Notes: a model not told the origin generated them from the sequence alone. Counted from the first letter of the stretch, positions 11,001 through 26,500 are shown. The stretch is DNA of 64,000 bases from Carallia brachiata (GCA_021464245.1 JADCRB010000006.1:1939621-2003620), one strand, 5' to 3'. A program made the numbers and translations.

Positions 11001-14000
11001 CAAATAAGTGATTTTCTTTCATTTTAATGGCTTATTTAACCCAAATTAAACTTAAATGAATCACAAATGCTTGCAAAAAGCGTTAATTTCAACGAAAAAA
11101 GCATTTTCAAGACGTTTTGGGGTGTTAAATGCATTCAATTCCCTCTAATAAGTGTCCAATTGATCATAATTTGCATTTATTTGATAAATAAGACCATTTG
11201 TGGCGTGAATAAAGAGGCTAAATCACTTCATTTCTTGCAAATAAGTGATTTTCTTTCATTTTAATGGCTTATTTAACCAAATTAAACTTAAATGAATCAC
11301 AAATGCTTGCAAAAGCGTTAATTTCAACGAAAAAAGCATTTTCAAGACGGTTTTGGTGTTAAATGCATTAATTCTCTCTAATAAGTGTCCAATTGATCAT
11401 AATTTGCATTTATTTGATGCATAAGACCATTTGTGGTGTGAATAAAGAGGCTAAATCACTTCATTTCTTGCAAATAAGTGATTTTCTTTCATTTTAATGG
11501 CTTATTTAACCCAAATTAAACTTAAATGAATCACAAATGCTTGCAAAAAGCGTTAATTTCAACGAAAAAGCATTTTTAAGACGTTTTGGGGTGTTAAATG
11601 CATTCAATTCCCTCTAATAAGTGTCCAATTGATCATAATTTGCATTTATTTGATGCATAAGACCATTTGTGGCGTGAATAAAGAGCTAAATCACTTCATT
11701 TCTTGCAAATAAGTGATTTCTTTCATTTTAATGGCTTATTTAACCCAAATTAAACTTAAATGAATCACAAATGCTTGCAAAAAGCGTTAATTTCAACGAA
11801 AAAAGCATTTTCAAGACGTTTTGGGTGTTAAATGCATTCAATTCCCTCTAATAAGTGTCCAATTGATCAATTTGCATTTATTTGATGCATAAGACCATTT
11901 GTGGCGTGAATAAAGAGGCTAAATCACTTCATTTCTTGCAAATAAGTGATTTTCTTTCATTTTAATGGCTTATTTAACCCAAATTAAACTTAAATGAATC
12001 ACAAATGCTTGCAAAAAGCGTTAATTTCAACGAAAAAAAGCATTTTCAAGACGTTTTGGGGTGTTAAATGCTTTCAATTCCCTCTAATAAGTGTCCAATT
12101 GATCATAATTTGCATTTATTTGATAAATAAGACCATTTGTGGCGTGAATAAAGAGGCTAAATCACTTCATTTCTTGCAAATAAGTGATTTTCTTTCATTT
12201 TAATGGCTTATTTAACCCAAATTAACTTAAATGAATCACAAATGCTTGCAAAAAGCGTTAATTTCAACGAAAAAAGCATTTTCAAGACGTTTTGGGGTGT
12301 TAAATGCATTCAATTCCCTCTAATAAGTGTCCAATTGATCATAATTTGCATTTATTTGATGATAAGACCATTTGTGGCGTGAATAAAGAGGCTAAAATCA
12401 CTTCATTTCTTGCAAATAAGTGATTTTCTTTCATTTTAATGGCTTATTTAACCCAAATTAAACTTAAATGAATCACAAATGCTTGCAAAAAGCGTTAATT
12501 TCAACGAAAAAAGCATTTTCAAGACGTTTTGGGGTGTTAAATGCATTCAATTCCCTCTAATAAGTGTCCAATTGATCATAATTTGCATTTATTTGATGCA
12601 TAAGACCATTTGTGTGCGTGAATAAAGAGGCTAAATCACTTCATTTCTTGCAAATAAGTGATTTTCTTTATTTTAATGGCTTATTTAACCCAAATTAAAC
12701 TTAAATGAATCACAAATGCTTGCAAAAAGCGTTAATTTCAACGAAAAAAGCATTTTCAAGACGTTTTGGGTGTTAAATGCATTCAATTCCCTCTAATAAG
12801 TGTCCAATTGATCATAATTGCATTTATTTGATGCATAAGACCATTTGTGGCGTGAATAAAGAGGCTAAATCACTTCATTTCTTGCAAATAAGTGATTTTC
12901 TTTCATTTTAATGGCTTATTTAACCCAAATTAAACTTAAATGAATCACAAATGCTTGCAAAAAGCGTTAATTTCAACGAAAAAAGCATTTCAAGACGTTT
13001 TGGGGTGTTAAATGCATTCAATTCCTCTAATAAGTGTCCAATTGATCATAATTTGCATTTATTTGATAAATAAGACCATTTGTGGCGTGAATAAAGAGGC
13101 TAAATCACTTCATTTCTTGCAAATAAGTGATTTTCTTTCATTTTAATGGCTTATTTAACCCAAATTAAACTTAAATGAATCACAAATGCTTGCAAAAAGC
13201 GTTAATTTCAACGAAAAAAGCATTTTCAAGACGTTTTGGGGTGTTAAATGCATTCAATTCCCTCTAATAAGTGTCCAATTGATCATAATTTGCATTTATT
13301 GTTAAATAAGACCATTTGTGGCGTGAATAAAGAGGCTAAATCACTTCATTTCTTGCAAATAAGTGATTTTCTTTCATTTTAATGGCTTATTTAACCCAAA
13401 TTAAACTTAAATGAATCACAAATGCTTGCAAAAAGCGTTAATTTCAACGAAAAAAGCATTTTCAAGACGTTTTGGGGTGTTAAATGCATTCAATTCCCTC
13501 TAATAAGTGTCCAATTGATCATAATTTGCATTTATTTGATAAATAAGACCATTTGTGGCGTGAATAAAGAGGCTAAATCACTTCATTTCTTGCAAATAAG
13601 TGATTTTCTTTCATTTTAATGGCTTATTTAACCCAAATTAAACTTAAATGAATCACAAATGCTTGCAAAAAGCGTTAATTTCAACGAAAAAAGCATTTTC
13701 AAGACGTTTTGGGGTGTTAAATGCATTCAATTCCCTCTAATAAGTGTCCAATTGATCATAATTTGCATTTATTTGATAAATAAGACCATTTGTGGCGTGT
13801 GAATAAAGAGGCTAAATCACTTCATTTCTTGCAAATAAGTGATTTTCTTTCATTTTAATGGCTTATTTAACCAAAATTAAACTTAAATGAATCACAAATG
13901 CTTGCCAAAAGCGTTAATTTCAACGAAAAAAGCATTTTCAAGGCGTTTTGATGTGTTAAATGCATTTAATTCTCTCTAATAAGTGTGCAATTGATCATAA

Positions 14001-17000
14001 TTTGCATTTATTTGATGCATAAGACCATTTGTGGTGTGAATAAAGAGGCTAAATCACTTCATTTCTTGCAAATAAGTGATTTTCTTTTATTTTAATGGCT
14101 TATTTAACCCAAATTAAATTTAAATGAATCACAAATGCTTGCAAAAAGCGTTAATTTCAACGAAAAAAGCATTTTCAAGACGTTTTGGGGTGTTAAATGC
14201 ATTCAATTCCCTCTAATAAGTGTCCAATTGATCATAATTTGCATTTATTTGATGCATAAGACCATTTGTGGCGTGAATAAAGAGGCTAAATCACTTCATT
14301 TCTTGCAATAAGTGATTTTTTTTTTAATGGCTTATTTAACCCAAATTAAACTTAAATGAATCACAAATGCTTGCAAAAGCGTTAATTTCAACGAAAAAAG
14401 CATTTTCAAGACGTTTTGGGTGTTAAATGCATTCAATTCCTCTAATAAGTGTCCAATTGATCATAATTTGCATTTATTTGATGCATAAGACCATTTGTGG
14501 CGTGAATAAAGAGGCTAAATCACTTCATTTCTTGCAAATAAGTGATTTTCTTTCATTTTAATGGCTTATTTAACCCAAATTAAACTTAAATGAATCACAA
14601 ATGCTTGCAAAAAGCGTTAATTTCAACGAAAAAAAGCATTTTCAAGACGTTTTGGTGTTAAATGCATTCAATTCCCTCTAATAAGTGTCCAATTGATCAT
14701 AATTTGCATTTATTTGATAAATAAGACCATTTGTGGCGTGAATAAAGAGGCTAATCTAAATCACTTCATTTCTTGCAAATAAGTGATTTTCTTTCATTTT
14801 AATGGCTTATTTAACCCAAATTAAACTTAAATGAATCACAAATGCTTGCAAAAAGCGATTTCAACGAAAAAAGCATTTTCAAGACGTTTTGGGGTGTTAA
14901 ATGCATTCAATTCCCTCTAATAAGTGTCCAATTGATCATAATTTGCATTTATTTGATGCATAAGACCATTTGTGGCGTGAATAAAGGACTAAATCACTTC
15001 ATTTCTTGCAAATAAGTGATTTTCTTTCATTTTAATGGCTTATTTAACCCAAATTAAACTTAAATGAATCACAAATGCTTGCAAAAAGCGTTAATTTCAA
15101 CGAAAAAAGCATTTTCAAGACGTTTTGGGGTGTTAAATGCATTCAATTCTCTCTAATAAGTGTCCAATTGATCATAATTTGCATTTATTTGATAAATAAG
15201 ACCATTTGTGGCGTGAATAAAGAGGCTAAATCACTTATTTCTTGCAAATAAGTGATTTTCTTTCATTTTAATGGCTTATTTAACCCAAATTAAACTTAAA
15301 TGAATCACAAATGCTTGCAAAAAGCGTTAATTTCAACGAAAAAAGCATTTTCAAGACGTTTTGGGGTGTTAAATGCTTTCAATTCCCTCTAATAAGTGTC
15401 CAATTGATCATAATTTGCATTTATTTGATAAATAAGACCATTTGTGGCGTGAATAAAGAGGCTAAATCACTTCATTTCTTGCAAATAAGTGATTTTCTTT
15501 CATTTTAATGGCTTATTTAACCCAAATTAAACTTAAATGAATCACAAATGCTTGCAAAAAGCGTTAATTTCAACGAAAAAAGCATTTTCAAGACGTTTTG
15601 GGGTGTTAAATGCATTCAATTCCCTCTAATAAGTGTCCAATTGATCATAATTTGCATTTATTTGATAAATAAGACCATTTGTGGCGTGAATAAAGAGGCT
15701 AAATCACTTCATTTCTTGCAAATAAGTGATTTTCTTTCATTTTAATGCTTATTTAACCCAAATTAAACTTAAATGAATCACAAATGCTTGCAAAAAGCGT
15801 TAATTTCAACGAAAAAAGCATTTTGAAGACTTTTTGGGGTGTTAAACGCGTTCAATTCCCTCTAATAAGTGTCCAATTGATCATAATTTGCATTTATTTG
15901 ATAAATAAGACCATTTGTGGCGTGAATAAAGAGGCTAAATCACTTATTTCTTGCAAATAAGTGATTTTCTTTCATTTTAATGGCTTATTTAACCCAAAAT
16001 TAAACTTAAATGAATCACAAATGCTTGCAAAAGCGTTAATTTCACGAAAAAAGCATTTTCAAGCGTTTTTGTGTGTTAAATGCATTTAATTCTCTCTAAT
16101 AAGTGTGCAATTGATCATAATTTGCATTTATTGATGCATAAGACCATTTGTGGTGTGAATAAAGAGGCTAAATCACTTCATTTCTTGCAAATAAGTGATT
16201 TTCTTTATTTTAATGGCTTATTTAACCCAAATTAATTTAAATGAATCACAAATGCTTGCAAAAACCTTTAATTTCAACGAAAAAAAGTTTTTCACGTTTG
16301 GGTGTAAATGCATTCAATTCCCTCTAATAAGTGTCCAATTGATCATAATTCGCATTTATTTTGCTAAGACCATTTGTCGTGAATAAGAGACTCTAAATCA
16401 CTTCATTTCTTGCAAATAAGTGATTTTCTTTTATTTAATGGCTTATTTAACCCAAATTAAACTTAAATGAATCACAAATGCTTGCAAAAAGCGTTAATTT
16501 CAACGAAAAAAGCATTTTGAAGACGCTTTGGGTGTTAAATGCATTCAATTCCCTCTAATAAGTGTCCAATTGATCGTAATTTGAATTTTTTCATGCATAA
16601 GACCATTTTGTGGCTGAATAAAGAGGCTAAATCACTTCATTTATTGCAAATAAGTGATTTTCTTTCATTTTAATGGCTTATTTAACCCAAATTAAACTTA
16701 AATGAATCACAAATGCTTGCAAAAAGCGTTAATTTCAACGAAAAAACATTTTCAAGACGTTTTGGGTGTTAAATGCTTTCAATTCCCTCTAATAAGTGTC
16801 CAATTGATCATAATTTGCATTTATTTGAATAAGACCATTTGTGGCGTGAATAAAGAGGCTAAATCACTTCATTTCTTACAAATAAGTGATTTTCTTTATT
16901 TTAATGGCTTATTTAACCCAAATTAAACTTAACTGAATCACAAATGCTTGCAAAAACGTTAATTTCAACGAAAAAAGCATTTTGACAACTTTTTGGGTGT

Positions 17001-17499
17001 TAATGCATTCAATTCCCTCTAATAAGTGTCCAATTGATCATAATTCGCCATTTATTGATGCATAAGGACCATTTTGTTGCGGATATAAAAGATACTAAAT
17101 CTTCATTTCTTGCAAAATAAGTGATTTCTTTCATTTTAATGGCTTATTTAATCAATGAAACTTAATGAATCACAAATGCTTGCAAAAAGCGTTAATTTCA
17201 ACGAAAAAAGCATTTTCAAGACGTTTTGGGGTGTTAAATGCATTCAATTCCCTCTAATAAGTGTCCAATTGATCATAATTTGCATTTATTTGATATAAGA
17301 CCATTTGTGGCGTGAATAAAGAGGCTAAATCACTTCATTTCTTGCAAATAAGTGATTTTCTTTCTTTTAATGGCTTATTTAACCCAAATTAAACTTAAAT
17401 GAATCACAAATGCTTGCAAAAAGCGTTAATTTCAACGAAAAAGCATTTTCAAGACGTTTTGGGGTGTTAAATGCATTCAATTCCCTCTAATAAGTGTCA
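8066..17499. repeat. 237-bp satellite array, homogeneous middle block
   Basis: About 40 tandem monomers, mostly near identical, with the young diagnostic words. The first monomer is an E-type variant with an extra AAATCAC half-site. The next is an F-type variant (GAATGACAAATGC). Runs of adjacent copies share TTGATAAATAAG in place of TTGATGCATAAG (for example 10470-11200 and 13060-13780), which points to recent local duplication. A variant with ATTCTCTCTAAT and GTGGTGTG recurs near 11370, 13970 and 16090. Many copies have one-base indels, which become frequent after 16200. It contains no gene; the 65-codon open frames are the monomer itself. Confidence 0.97.
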
Positions 17500-17500
17500 N
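17500..17500. other. Undetermined base at a satellite phase break
   Basis: The sequence jumps from AAGTGTCA (phase about 98) to AAATCACTTC (phase 162) across the N, dropping about 63 bp of a monomer. This is probably an assembly join, so copy number across it is unreliable. Confidence 0.7.
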
Positions 17501-20500
17501 AAATCACTTCATTTCTTGCAAATAAGTGATTTTCTTTCATTTTAATGGCTTATTTAACCAAATTAAACTTTAAATGAATCACAAATGCTTGCAAAAAACG
17601 TTAATTTCAACGAAAAAAGCATTTTCAAGACGTTTTGAGTGTGTAAATGCTTCATTCCCTCTAATAAGTGTCCAATTGATCATAATTTGCATTTATTTGA
17701 TGCATAAGACCATTTGTGGCGTGAATAAAGAGGCTAAATCACTTCATTTAGTGCTTGTAAATAAGTGATTTTTTCTTTCATTTTAATGGCTTATTTAACC
17801 CAATTAAACTAAATGAATCAATGCTGCAAAATGCGTTAATTTCAACGAAAAAAAATTTTCAAGACGTTTTGGGGGGTTAAATGCATTCAATTCCCTCTAA
17901 AGTGTCCAATTGATCATAATTTGCATTTATTTGATGCATAAGAACCATTTGTGGCGTGAATAAAGAGGCAAAATCACTTCATTTCTTGCAATAAGTGATT
18001 TTCTTTCATTTAATGGCTTATTTAACCCAAATTAAACTTAAATGAATCACAAATGCTTGCAAAAAGCGTTAATTCAACGAAAAAGGCATTTTCAAGACGT
18101 GTTGGGGTGTTAAATGCATTCAATTCCCTCTAATAAGTGTCCAATTGATCGTAATTTGAGTTTATTTCATGCATAAGACCATTTGTGGTGATGAATAAAG
18201 AGGCAAATCACTTCATTTATTGCAAATAAGTGATTTTCTTTCATTTTAATGGCTTATTTACCCAAATTAAACTTAAATGAATCACAAATGCTGCAAAAAG
18301 CGTTAATTTCAACGAAAAAAACATTTTCAAGACGTTTTGAGGTGTTAAATGCTTTCAATTCCCTCTAATAAGTGTCCAATAGATCATAATTTGTATTTAT
18401 TTGATGCATAAGACCATTTGTGGCGTGAATAAAGAGGCTAAATCACTTCATTTCTTACAAATAAGTGATTTTCTTTCATTTTAATGGCTTATTTAACCCA
18501 AATTAAACTTAAATGAATCACATAGGGTTCCAAAAACCGTTAATTTCAACGAAAAAAGCATTTTCAACACGTTTTGAGATGTTAAATGCATTCAATTCCC
18601 TCTAATAAGTGTCCAATTGATCATAATTCGCATTTATTTGATGCATAAGACCATTTGTGACGTGAATAAAGAGGCTAAATCACTTATTTGCAGGAAAAAT
18701 CACCTCATTTCTGCATATAAGTGATTTTCTTTCATTTTAATGGCTTATTTAACCCAAATTAAACTTAAATGAATGACAAATGCTTGCAAAAAGCGTTAAT
18801 TTCAACGACAAAAGCATTTTCAACGTTTTGGAGTGTTAAATGCGTTCAATTCCCTCTAATAAGTGTCGATTGATCATAATTTGCATTTATTGATACATAA
18901 GACCATTTGTGGCGTGAATAAAGAGGCTAAATCACTTCATTTCTTGCAAATAAGTGATTTTTATTTAACCCCCAATTAAACTTAAATGAATCATAATGCT
19001 TGCAAAAAGTTAATTTTAATGAAAAAAGCATTTTCAAGAGTTTTGGGTGTTAAATGCATTCAATTCCCTCTAATAAGTGTCCAATTGATCATAATTTGCA
19101 TTTATTTGATGCATAAGACCATTTGTGGCGTGAATAAAGAGGCTAAATCACTTCATTCTTGCAAATAAGTGATTTTCTTTCATTTTAATGGCTTATTTAA
19201 CCCAAATTAAACTTAAATGAATCACAAATGCTTGCAAAAAGCGTTAATTTCAACGAAAAAAGCATTTTCAAGACGTTTTGAGGTGTTAAATGCTTTCAAT
19301 TCCCTCTAATAAGTGTCCAATTGATCATAATTTGCATTTATTTGATGCATAAACCATTTGTGGCGTGAATAAAGAGGCTAAATCACTTCATTTCTTGCAA
19401 ATAAGTGATTTTCTTTCATTTTAATGGCTTATTTAACCCAAATTAAACTTAAATGAATCACAAATGTTCAAAAACGTTAATTTCAACGAAAAAAAGCATT
19501 TTCAAACGTTTTGAGGTGTTAAATGCATTCAATTCCCTCTAATAAGTGTCCAATTGATCATAATTCATTTATTTGATGCATAAGACCATTTGTGGCGTGA
19601 ATAAAGAGGCTAAATCACTTTTGCATTTTCTTGCAAATAAGTGATTTTCTTTCATTTTAATGGCTTATTTAACCCAAATTAAACTTAAATGAATCACAAA
19701 TGCTTGCAAAAAGCGTTAATTTCAACGAAAAAAGCATTTTCAAGACGTTTTGGAGTGTTAAATGCATTCAATTCCCTCTAATAAGTGTCCAATTGATCAT
19801 AATTTGCATTTATTTGATCCATAAGACCATTTGTGGCGTGAATAAAGAGGCTAAATCACTTCATTTCTTGCAAATAAGTGATTTTTATTTAACCCCAAAT
19901 TAAACTTAAATGAATCACAAATGCTTGCAAAAAGCGTTAATTTCAACGAAAAAAGCATTTTCAAGAGTTTTGGGTGTTAAATGCATTCAATTCCCTCTAA
20001 TAAGTGTCCAATTGATCATAATTTGCATTTATTTGATGCATAAGACCATTTGTGGCGTGAATAAAGAGGCTAAATCACTTCATTTCTTGCAAATAAGTGA
20101 TTTTCTTATTTTAATGGCTTATTTAACCCAAATTAAACTTAAATGAATCACAAATGCTTGCAAAAAGCGTTAATTTCAAACGAAAAAGCATTTTCAAGAC
20201 GTTTGGGGTGTTAAATGCATTCAATTCCCTCTAATAAGTGTCCAATTGATCATAATTTGCATTTATTTGATGCATAAGACCATTTGTGGCGTGAATAAAG
20301 AGGCTAAATCACTTTTTTGCAAATAAGTGATTTTCTTTCATTTTAATGGCTTATTTAACCCAAATTAAACTTAAATGAATCACAAATGCTTGCAAAAGCG
20401 TTAATTTCAACGAAAAAAGCATTTTCAAGACGTTTTGGGGTTAAATGCATTCAATTCCCTCTAATAAGTGTCCAATTGATCATAATTTGCATTTATTTGA

Positions 20501-23500
20501 TGCATAAGACCATTTGTGGCGTGAATAAAGAGGCTAAATCACTTCATTATTGCAAATAAGTGATTTTCTTTCATTTTAATGGCTTATTTAACCCAAATTA
20601 AACTTAAATGAATCACAAATGCTTGCAAAAAGCGTTAATTTCAACGAAAAAGGCATTTTCAAGACGTTTTGGGGTGTTAAATGCATTCAATTCCCTCTAA
20701 TAAGTGTCCAATTGATCGTAATTTGATTTATTTATGCATAAGACCATTTGTGGCTGAATAAAGAGGCTAAATCACTTCATTTATTGCAAATAAGTGATTT
20801 TCTTTCATTTTAATGGCTTATTTAACCCAAATTAAACTTAAATGAATCACAAATGCTTGCAAAAAGCGTTAATTTCAACGAAAAAAGCATTTTCAAGACG
20901 TTTTGGGGTGTTAAATGCTTCAATTCCCTCTAATAAGTGTCCAATTGATCATAATTTGCATTTATTTGATGCATAAGACCATTTGTGGCGTGAATAAAGA
21001 GGCTAAATCACTTCATTCTTGCAAATAAGTGATTTTCTTTCATTTTAATGGCTTATTTAACCCAAATTAAACTTAAATGAATCACAATGCTTGCAAAAAC
21101 GTTAATTTCAACGAAAAAGCATTTTCAAGACGTTTTGAGGGTGTTAAATGCATTCAATTCCCTCTAATAAGTGTCCAATTGATCATAATTTGCATTTATT
21201 TGATGCATAAGACCATTTGTGGCGTGAATAAAGAGGCTAAATCACTTATCATCATTTCTTGCAAATAAGTGATTTTCTTTCATTTTAATGGCTTATTTAA
21301 CCCAAATTAAACTTAAATGAATCACAAATGCTTGCAAAAAGCGTTAATTTCAACGAAAAAGCATTTTCAACGTTTTGGGGTGTTAAATGCATTCAATTCC
21401 CTCTAATAAGTGTCCAATTGATCATAATTTGCATTTATTTGATGCATAAGACCATTTGTGGCGTGAATAAAGAGGCTAAATCACTTCATTTCTTGCAAAT
21501 AAGTGATTTTTATTTTAAAACCCCAAATTAAACTTAAATGAATCACAATTGCAAAAAGCGTTAATTTCAACGAAAAAAGCATTTTCAAGACGTTTTGGGT
21601 GTTAAATGCATTCAATTCCCTCTAATAAGTGTCCAATTGATCGTAATTTGAATTTTTTCATGCATAAGACCATTTGTGGCATGAATAAAGAGGCTAAATC
21701 ACTTCATTTATTGCAAATAAGTGATTTTCTTTTTCATTTTAATGGCTTATTTAACCCAAATTAAACTTAAATGAATCACAAATGCTTGCAAAAAGCGTTA
21801 ATTTCAACGAAAAAAACATTTTCAAGACGTTTTGAGGTGTTAAATGCTTTCAATTCCCTCTAATAAGTGTCCAATTGATCATAATTTGTATTTATTTGAT
21901 GCATAAGACCATTTGTGGCGTGAATAAAGAGGCTAAATCACTTCATTTCTTACAAATAAGTGATTTTCTTTCATTTTAATGGCTTATTTAACCCAAATTA
22001 AACTTAAATGAATCACATAGGCTTGCAAAAACCGTTAATTTCAACGAAAAAAGCATTTTCAACACGTTTTGAGGTGTTAAATGCATTCAATTCCCTCTAA
22101 TAAGTGTCCAATTGATCATAATTCGCATTTATTTGATGCATAAGACCATTTGTGACGTGAATAAAGAGGCTAAATCACTTATTTGCATGAAAAATCACCT
22201 CATTTCTTGCATATAAGTGATTTTCTTTCATTTTAATGGCTTATTTAACCCAAATTAAACTTAAATGAATGACAAATGCTTGCAAAAAGCGTTAATTTCA
22301 ACGAAAAAGCATTTTCAAGACGTTTTGGAGTGTTAAATGCATTCAATTCCCTCTAATAAGTGTCCAATTGATCATAATTTGCATTTATTTGATACATAAG
22401 ACCATTTGTGGCGTGAATAAAGAGGTAAATCACTTCATTTCTTGCAAATAAGTGATTTTTATTTAACCCCATTAAACTTAAATGAATCATAAATGCTTGC
22501 AAAAAGCGTTAATTTTAATGAAAAAAGCATTTTCAAGAGGTTTTGGGGTGTTAAATGCATTCAATTCCCTCTAATAAGTGTCCAATTGATCATAATTTGC
22601 ATTTATTTGATGCATAAGACCATTTGTGGCGTGAATAAAGAGGCTAAATCACTTCATTTCTTGCAAATAAGTGATTTTCTTTCATTTTAATGGCTTATTT
22701 AACCCAAATTAAACTTAAATGAATCACAAATGCTTGCAAAAAGCGTTAATTTCAACGAAAAAAGCATTTTCAAGACGTTTTGAGGTGTTAAATGCTTTCA
22801 ATTCCCTCTAATAAGTGTCCAATTGATCATAATTTGCATTTATTTGATAAATAAGACCATTTGTGGCGTGAATAAAGAGGCTAAATCACTTTATTTCTTG
22901 CAAATAAGTGATTTTCTTTCATTTTAATGGCTTATTTAACCCAAATTAAACTTAAATGAATCCAAATGCTTGCAAAAAGCGTTAATTTCAACGAAAAAAG
23001 CATTTTCAAGACGTTTGGGGGTTAAATGCATTCAATTCCCTCTAATAAGTGTCCAATTGATCATAATTTGCATTTATTTGATGCATAAGACCATTTGTGG
23101 CGTGAATAAAGAGGCTAAATCACTTCATTTATTGCAAATAAGTGATTTTCTTTCATTTTAATGGCTTATTTAACCCAAATTAAACTTAAATGAATCACAA
23201 ATGCTTGCAAAAAGCGTTAATTTCAACGAAAAAGCATTTTCAAGACGTTTTGGGGTGTTAAATGCATTCAATTCCCTCTAATAAGTGTCCAATTGATCGT
23301 AATTTGAATTTATTTCATGCATAAGACCATTTGTGGCATGAATAAAGAGGCTAAATCACTTCATTTATTGCAAATAAGTGATTTTCTTTCATTTTAATGG
23401 CTTATTTAACCCAAATTAAACTTAAATGAATCACAAATGCTTGCAAAAAGCGTTAATTTCAACGAAAAAACATTTTCAAGACGTTTTGAGGTGTTAAATG

Positions 23501-26500
23501 CATTCAATTCCCTCTAATAAGTGTCCAATTGATCATAATTTGCATTTATTTGATGCATAAGACCATTTGTGGCGTGAATAAAGAGGCTAAATCACTTCAT
23601 TTCTTGCAAATAAGTGATTTTCTTTCATTTTAATGGCTTATTTAACCCAAATTAAACTTAAATGAATCACAAATGCTTGCAAAAACGTTAATTTCAACGA
23701 AAAAAAGCATTTTCAAGACGTTTTGAGGTGTTAAATGCATTCAATTCCCTCTAATAAGTGTCCAATTGATCATAATTTGCATTTATTTGATGCATAAGAC
23801 CATTTGTGGCGTGAATAAAGAGGCTAAATCACTTATTTGCAAATCATCATTTCTTGCATAAGTGATTTTCTTTCATTTTAATGGCTTATTTAACCCAAAT
23901 TAAACTTAAATGAATGACAAATGCTTGCAAAAACGTTAATTTCAACGAAAAAGCATTTTCAACGTTTTGGAGTGTTAAATGCATTCAATTCCCTCTAATA
24001 AGTGTCCAATTGATCATAATTTGCATTTATTTGATATAAGACCATTTGTGGCGTGAATAAAGAGGCTAAATCACTTCATTCATTTCTTGCAAATAAGTGA
24101 TTTTTTATTTAACCCAAATTAAACTTAAATGAATCACAAATGCTTGCAAAAAGCGTTAATTTCAACGAAAAAAGCATTTTCAAGACGTTTTGGGGTGTTA
24201 AATGCATTCAATTCCCTCTAATAAGTGTCCAATTGATCGTAATTTGAATTTATTTCATGCATAAGACCATTTGTGGCATGAATAAAGAGGCTAAATCACT
24301 TCATTTATTGCAAATAAGTGATTTTCTTTCATTTTAATGGCTTATTTAACCCAAATTAAACTTAAATGAATCACAAATGCTTGCAAAAAGCGTTAATTTC
24401 AACGAAAAAACATTTTCAAGACGTTTTGAGGTGTTAAATGCTTTCAATTCCCTCTAATAAGTGTCCAATTGATCATAATTTGTATTTATTTGATGCATAA
24501 GACCATTTGTGGCGTGAATAAAGAGGCTAAATCACTTCATTTCTTGCAAATAAGTGATTTTCTTTCATTTTAATGGCTTATTTAACCCAAATTAAACTTA
24601 AATGAATCACAAATGCTTGCAAAAACGTTAATTTCAACGAAAAAAGCATTTTCAAGACGTTTTGAGGTGTTAAATGCATTCAATTCCCTCTAATAAGTGT
24701 CCAATTGATCATAATTTGCATTTATTTGATGCATAAGACCATTTGTGACATGAATAAAGAGGCTAAATCACTTATTTAAAATCATCATTTCTTGCATAGT
24801 GATTTTCTTTCATTTTAATGGCTTATTTAACCCAAATTAAACTTAAATGAATCACAAATGCTTGCAAAAAGCGTTAATTTCAACGAAAAAGCATTTTCAA
24901 GACGTTTTGGAGTGTTAAATGCTTCAATTCCCTCTAATAAGTGTCCAATTGATCATAATTTGCATTTATTTGATACATAAGACCATTTGTGGCGTGAATA
25001 AAGAGGCTAAATCACTTCATTTGCAAATAAGTGATTTTTATTTAACCCCATTAAACTTAAATGAATCACAAATGCTTGCAAAAAGCGTTAATTTCAACGA
25101 AAAAAGCATTTTCAAGACGTTTTGGGTGTTAAATGCATTCAATTCCCTCTAATAAGTGTCCAATTGATCATAATTTGCATTTATTTGATGCATAAGACCA
25201 TTTGTGGCGTGAATAAAGAGGCTAAATCACTTCATTTCTTGCAAATAAGTGATTTTCTTTCATTTTAATGGCTTATTTAACCCAAATTAAACTTAAATGA
25301 ATCACAAATGCTTGCAAAAAGCGTTAATTTCAACGAAAAAAGCATTTTCAAGACGTTTTGAGGTGTTAAATGCTTCAATTCCCTCTAATAAGTGTCCAAT
25401 TGATCATAATTTGATTTATTTGATGCATAAGACCATTTGTGGCGTGAATAAAGAGGCTAAATCACTTCATTTCTTGCAAATAAGTGATTTTCTTTCATTT
25501 TNTAATGGCTTATTTAAACCCAAAATTAAACTTAAATGAATCACAAATGCTTGCAAAAAGCGTTAATTTCAACGAAAAAGGCATTTTCAAGACGTTTTGG
25601 GGTGTTAAATGCATTCAATTCCCTCAATAAGTGTCCAATTGATCGTAATTTGAGTTTATTTCATGCATAAGACCATTTGTGGCATGAATAAAGAGGCTAA
25701 ATCACTTCATTTATTGCAAATAAGTGATTTTCTTTCATTTTAATGCTTATTTAACCCAAATTAAACTTAAATGAATCACAAATGCTTGCAAAAAGCGTTA
25801 ATTTCAACGAAAAAAACATTTTCAAGACGTTTTGAGGTGTTAAATGCTTTCAATTCCCTCTAATAAGTGTCCAATTGATCATAATTGTATTTATTTGATC
25901 ATAAGACCATTTGGCGTGAATAAAGAGGCTAAATCACTTCATCTTACAAATAAGTGATTTTCTTTCATTTTAATGGCTTATTTAACCCAAATTAAACTTA
26001 AATGAATCACATAGGGTTCCAAAAAAACCGTTAATTTCAACGAAAAAAGCATTTTCAACACGTTTTGAGATGTTAAATGCATTCAATTCCTCTAATAAGT
26101 GTCCAATTGATCATAATTCGCATTTATTTGATGCATAAGACCATTTGTGACGTGAATAAAGAGGCTAATCACTTATTTGCAAAATCACTCATTTCTTGCA
26201 TATAGTGATTTTCTTTCATTTTAATGGCTTATTTAACCCAAATTAAACTTAAATGAATGCACATGCTTGCAAAAAGCGTTAATTTCAACGAACAAAAGCA
26301 TTTTCAACGTTTTGGAGTGTTAAATGCGTTCAATTCCCTCTAATAAGTGTCCAATTGATCATAATTTGCATTTATTTGATACATAAGACCATTTGTGGCG
26401 TGAATAAAGAGGCTAAATCACTTCATTTCTTGCAAATAAGTGTTTTTATTTAACCCATTAAACTTAAATGAATCACAAATGCTTGCAAAAAGCGTTAATT

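Noticed and set aside
25502..25502. N as a third satellite assembly gap
   Set aside because: The monomer continues in phase on both sides (CATTTT-N-TAATGG), so it looks like one ambiguous or inserted base and not a join.
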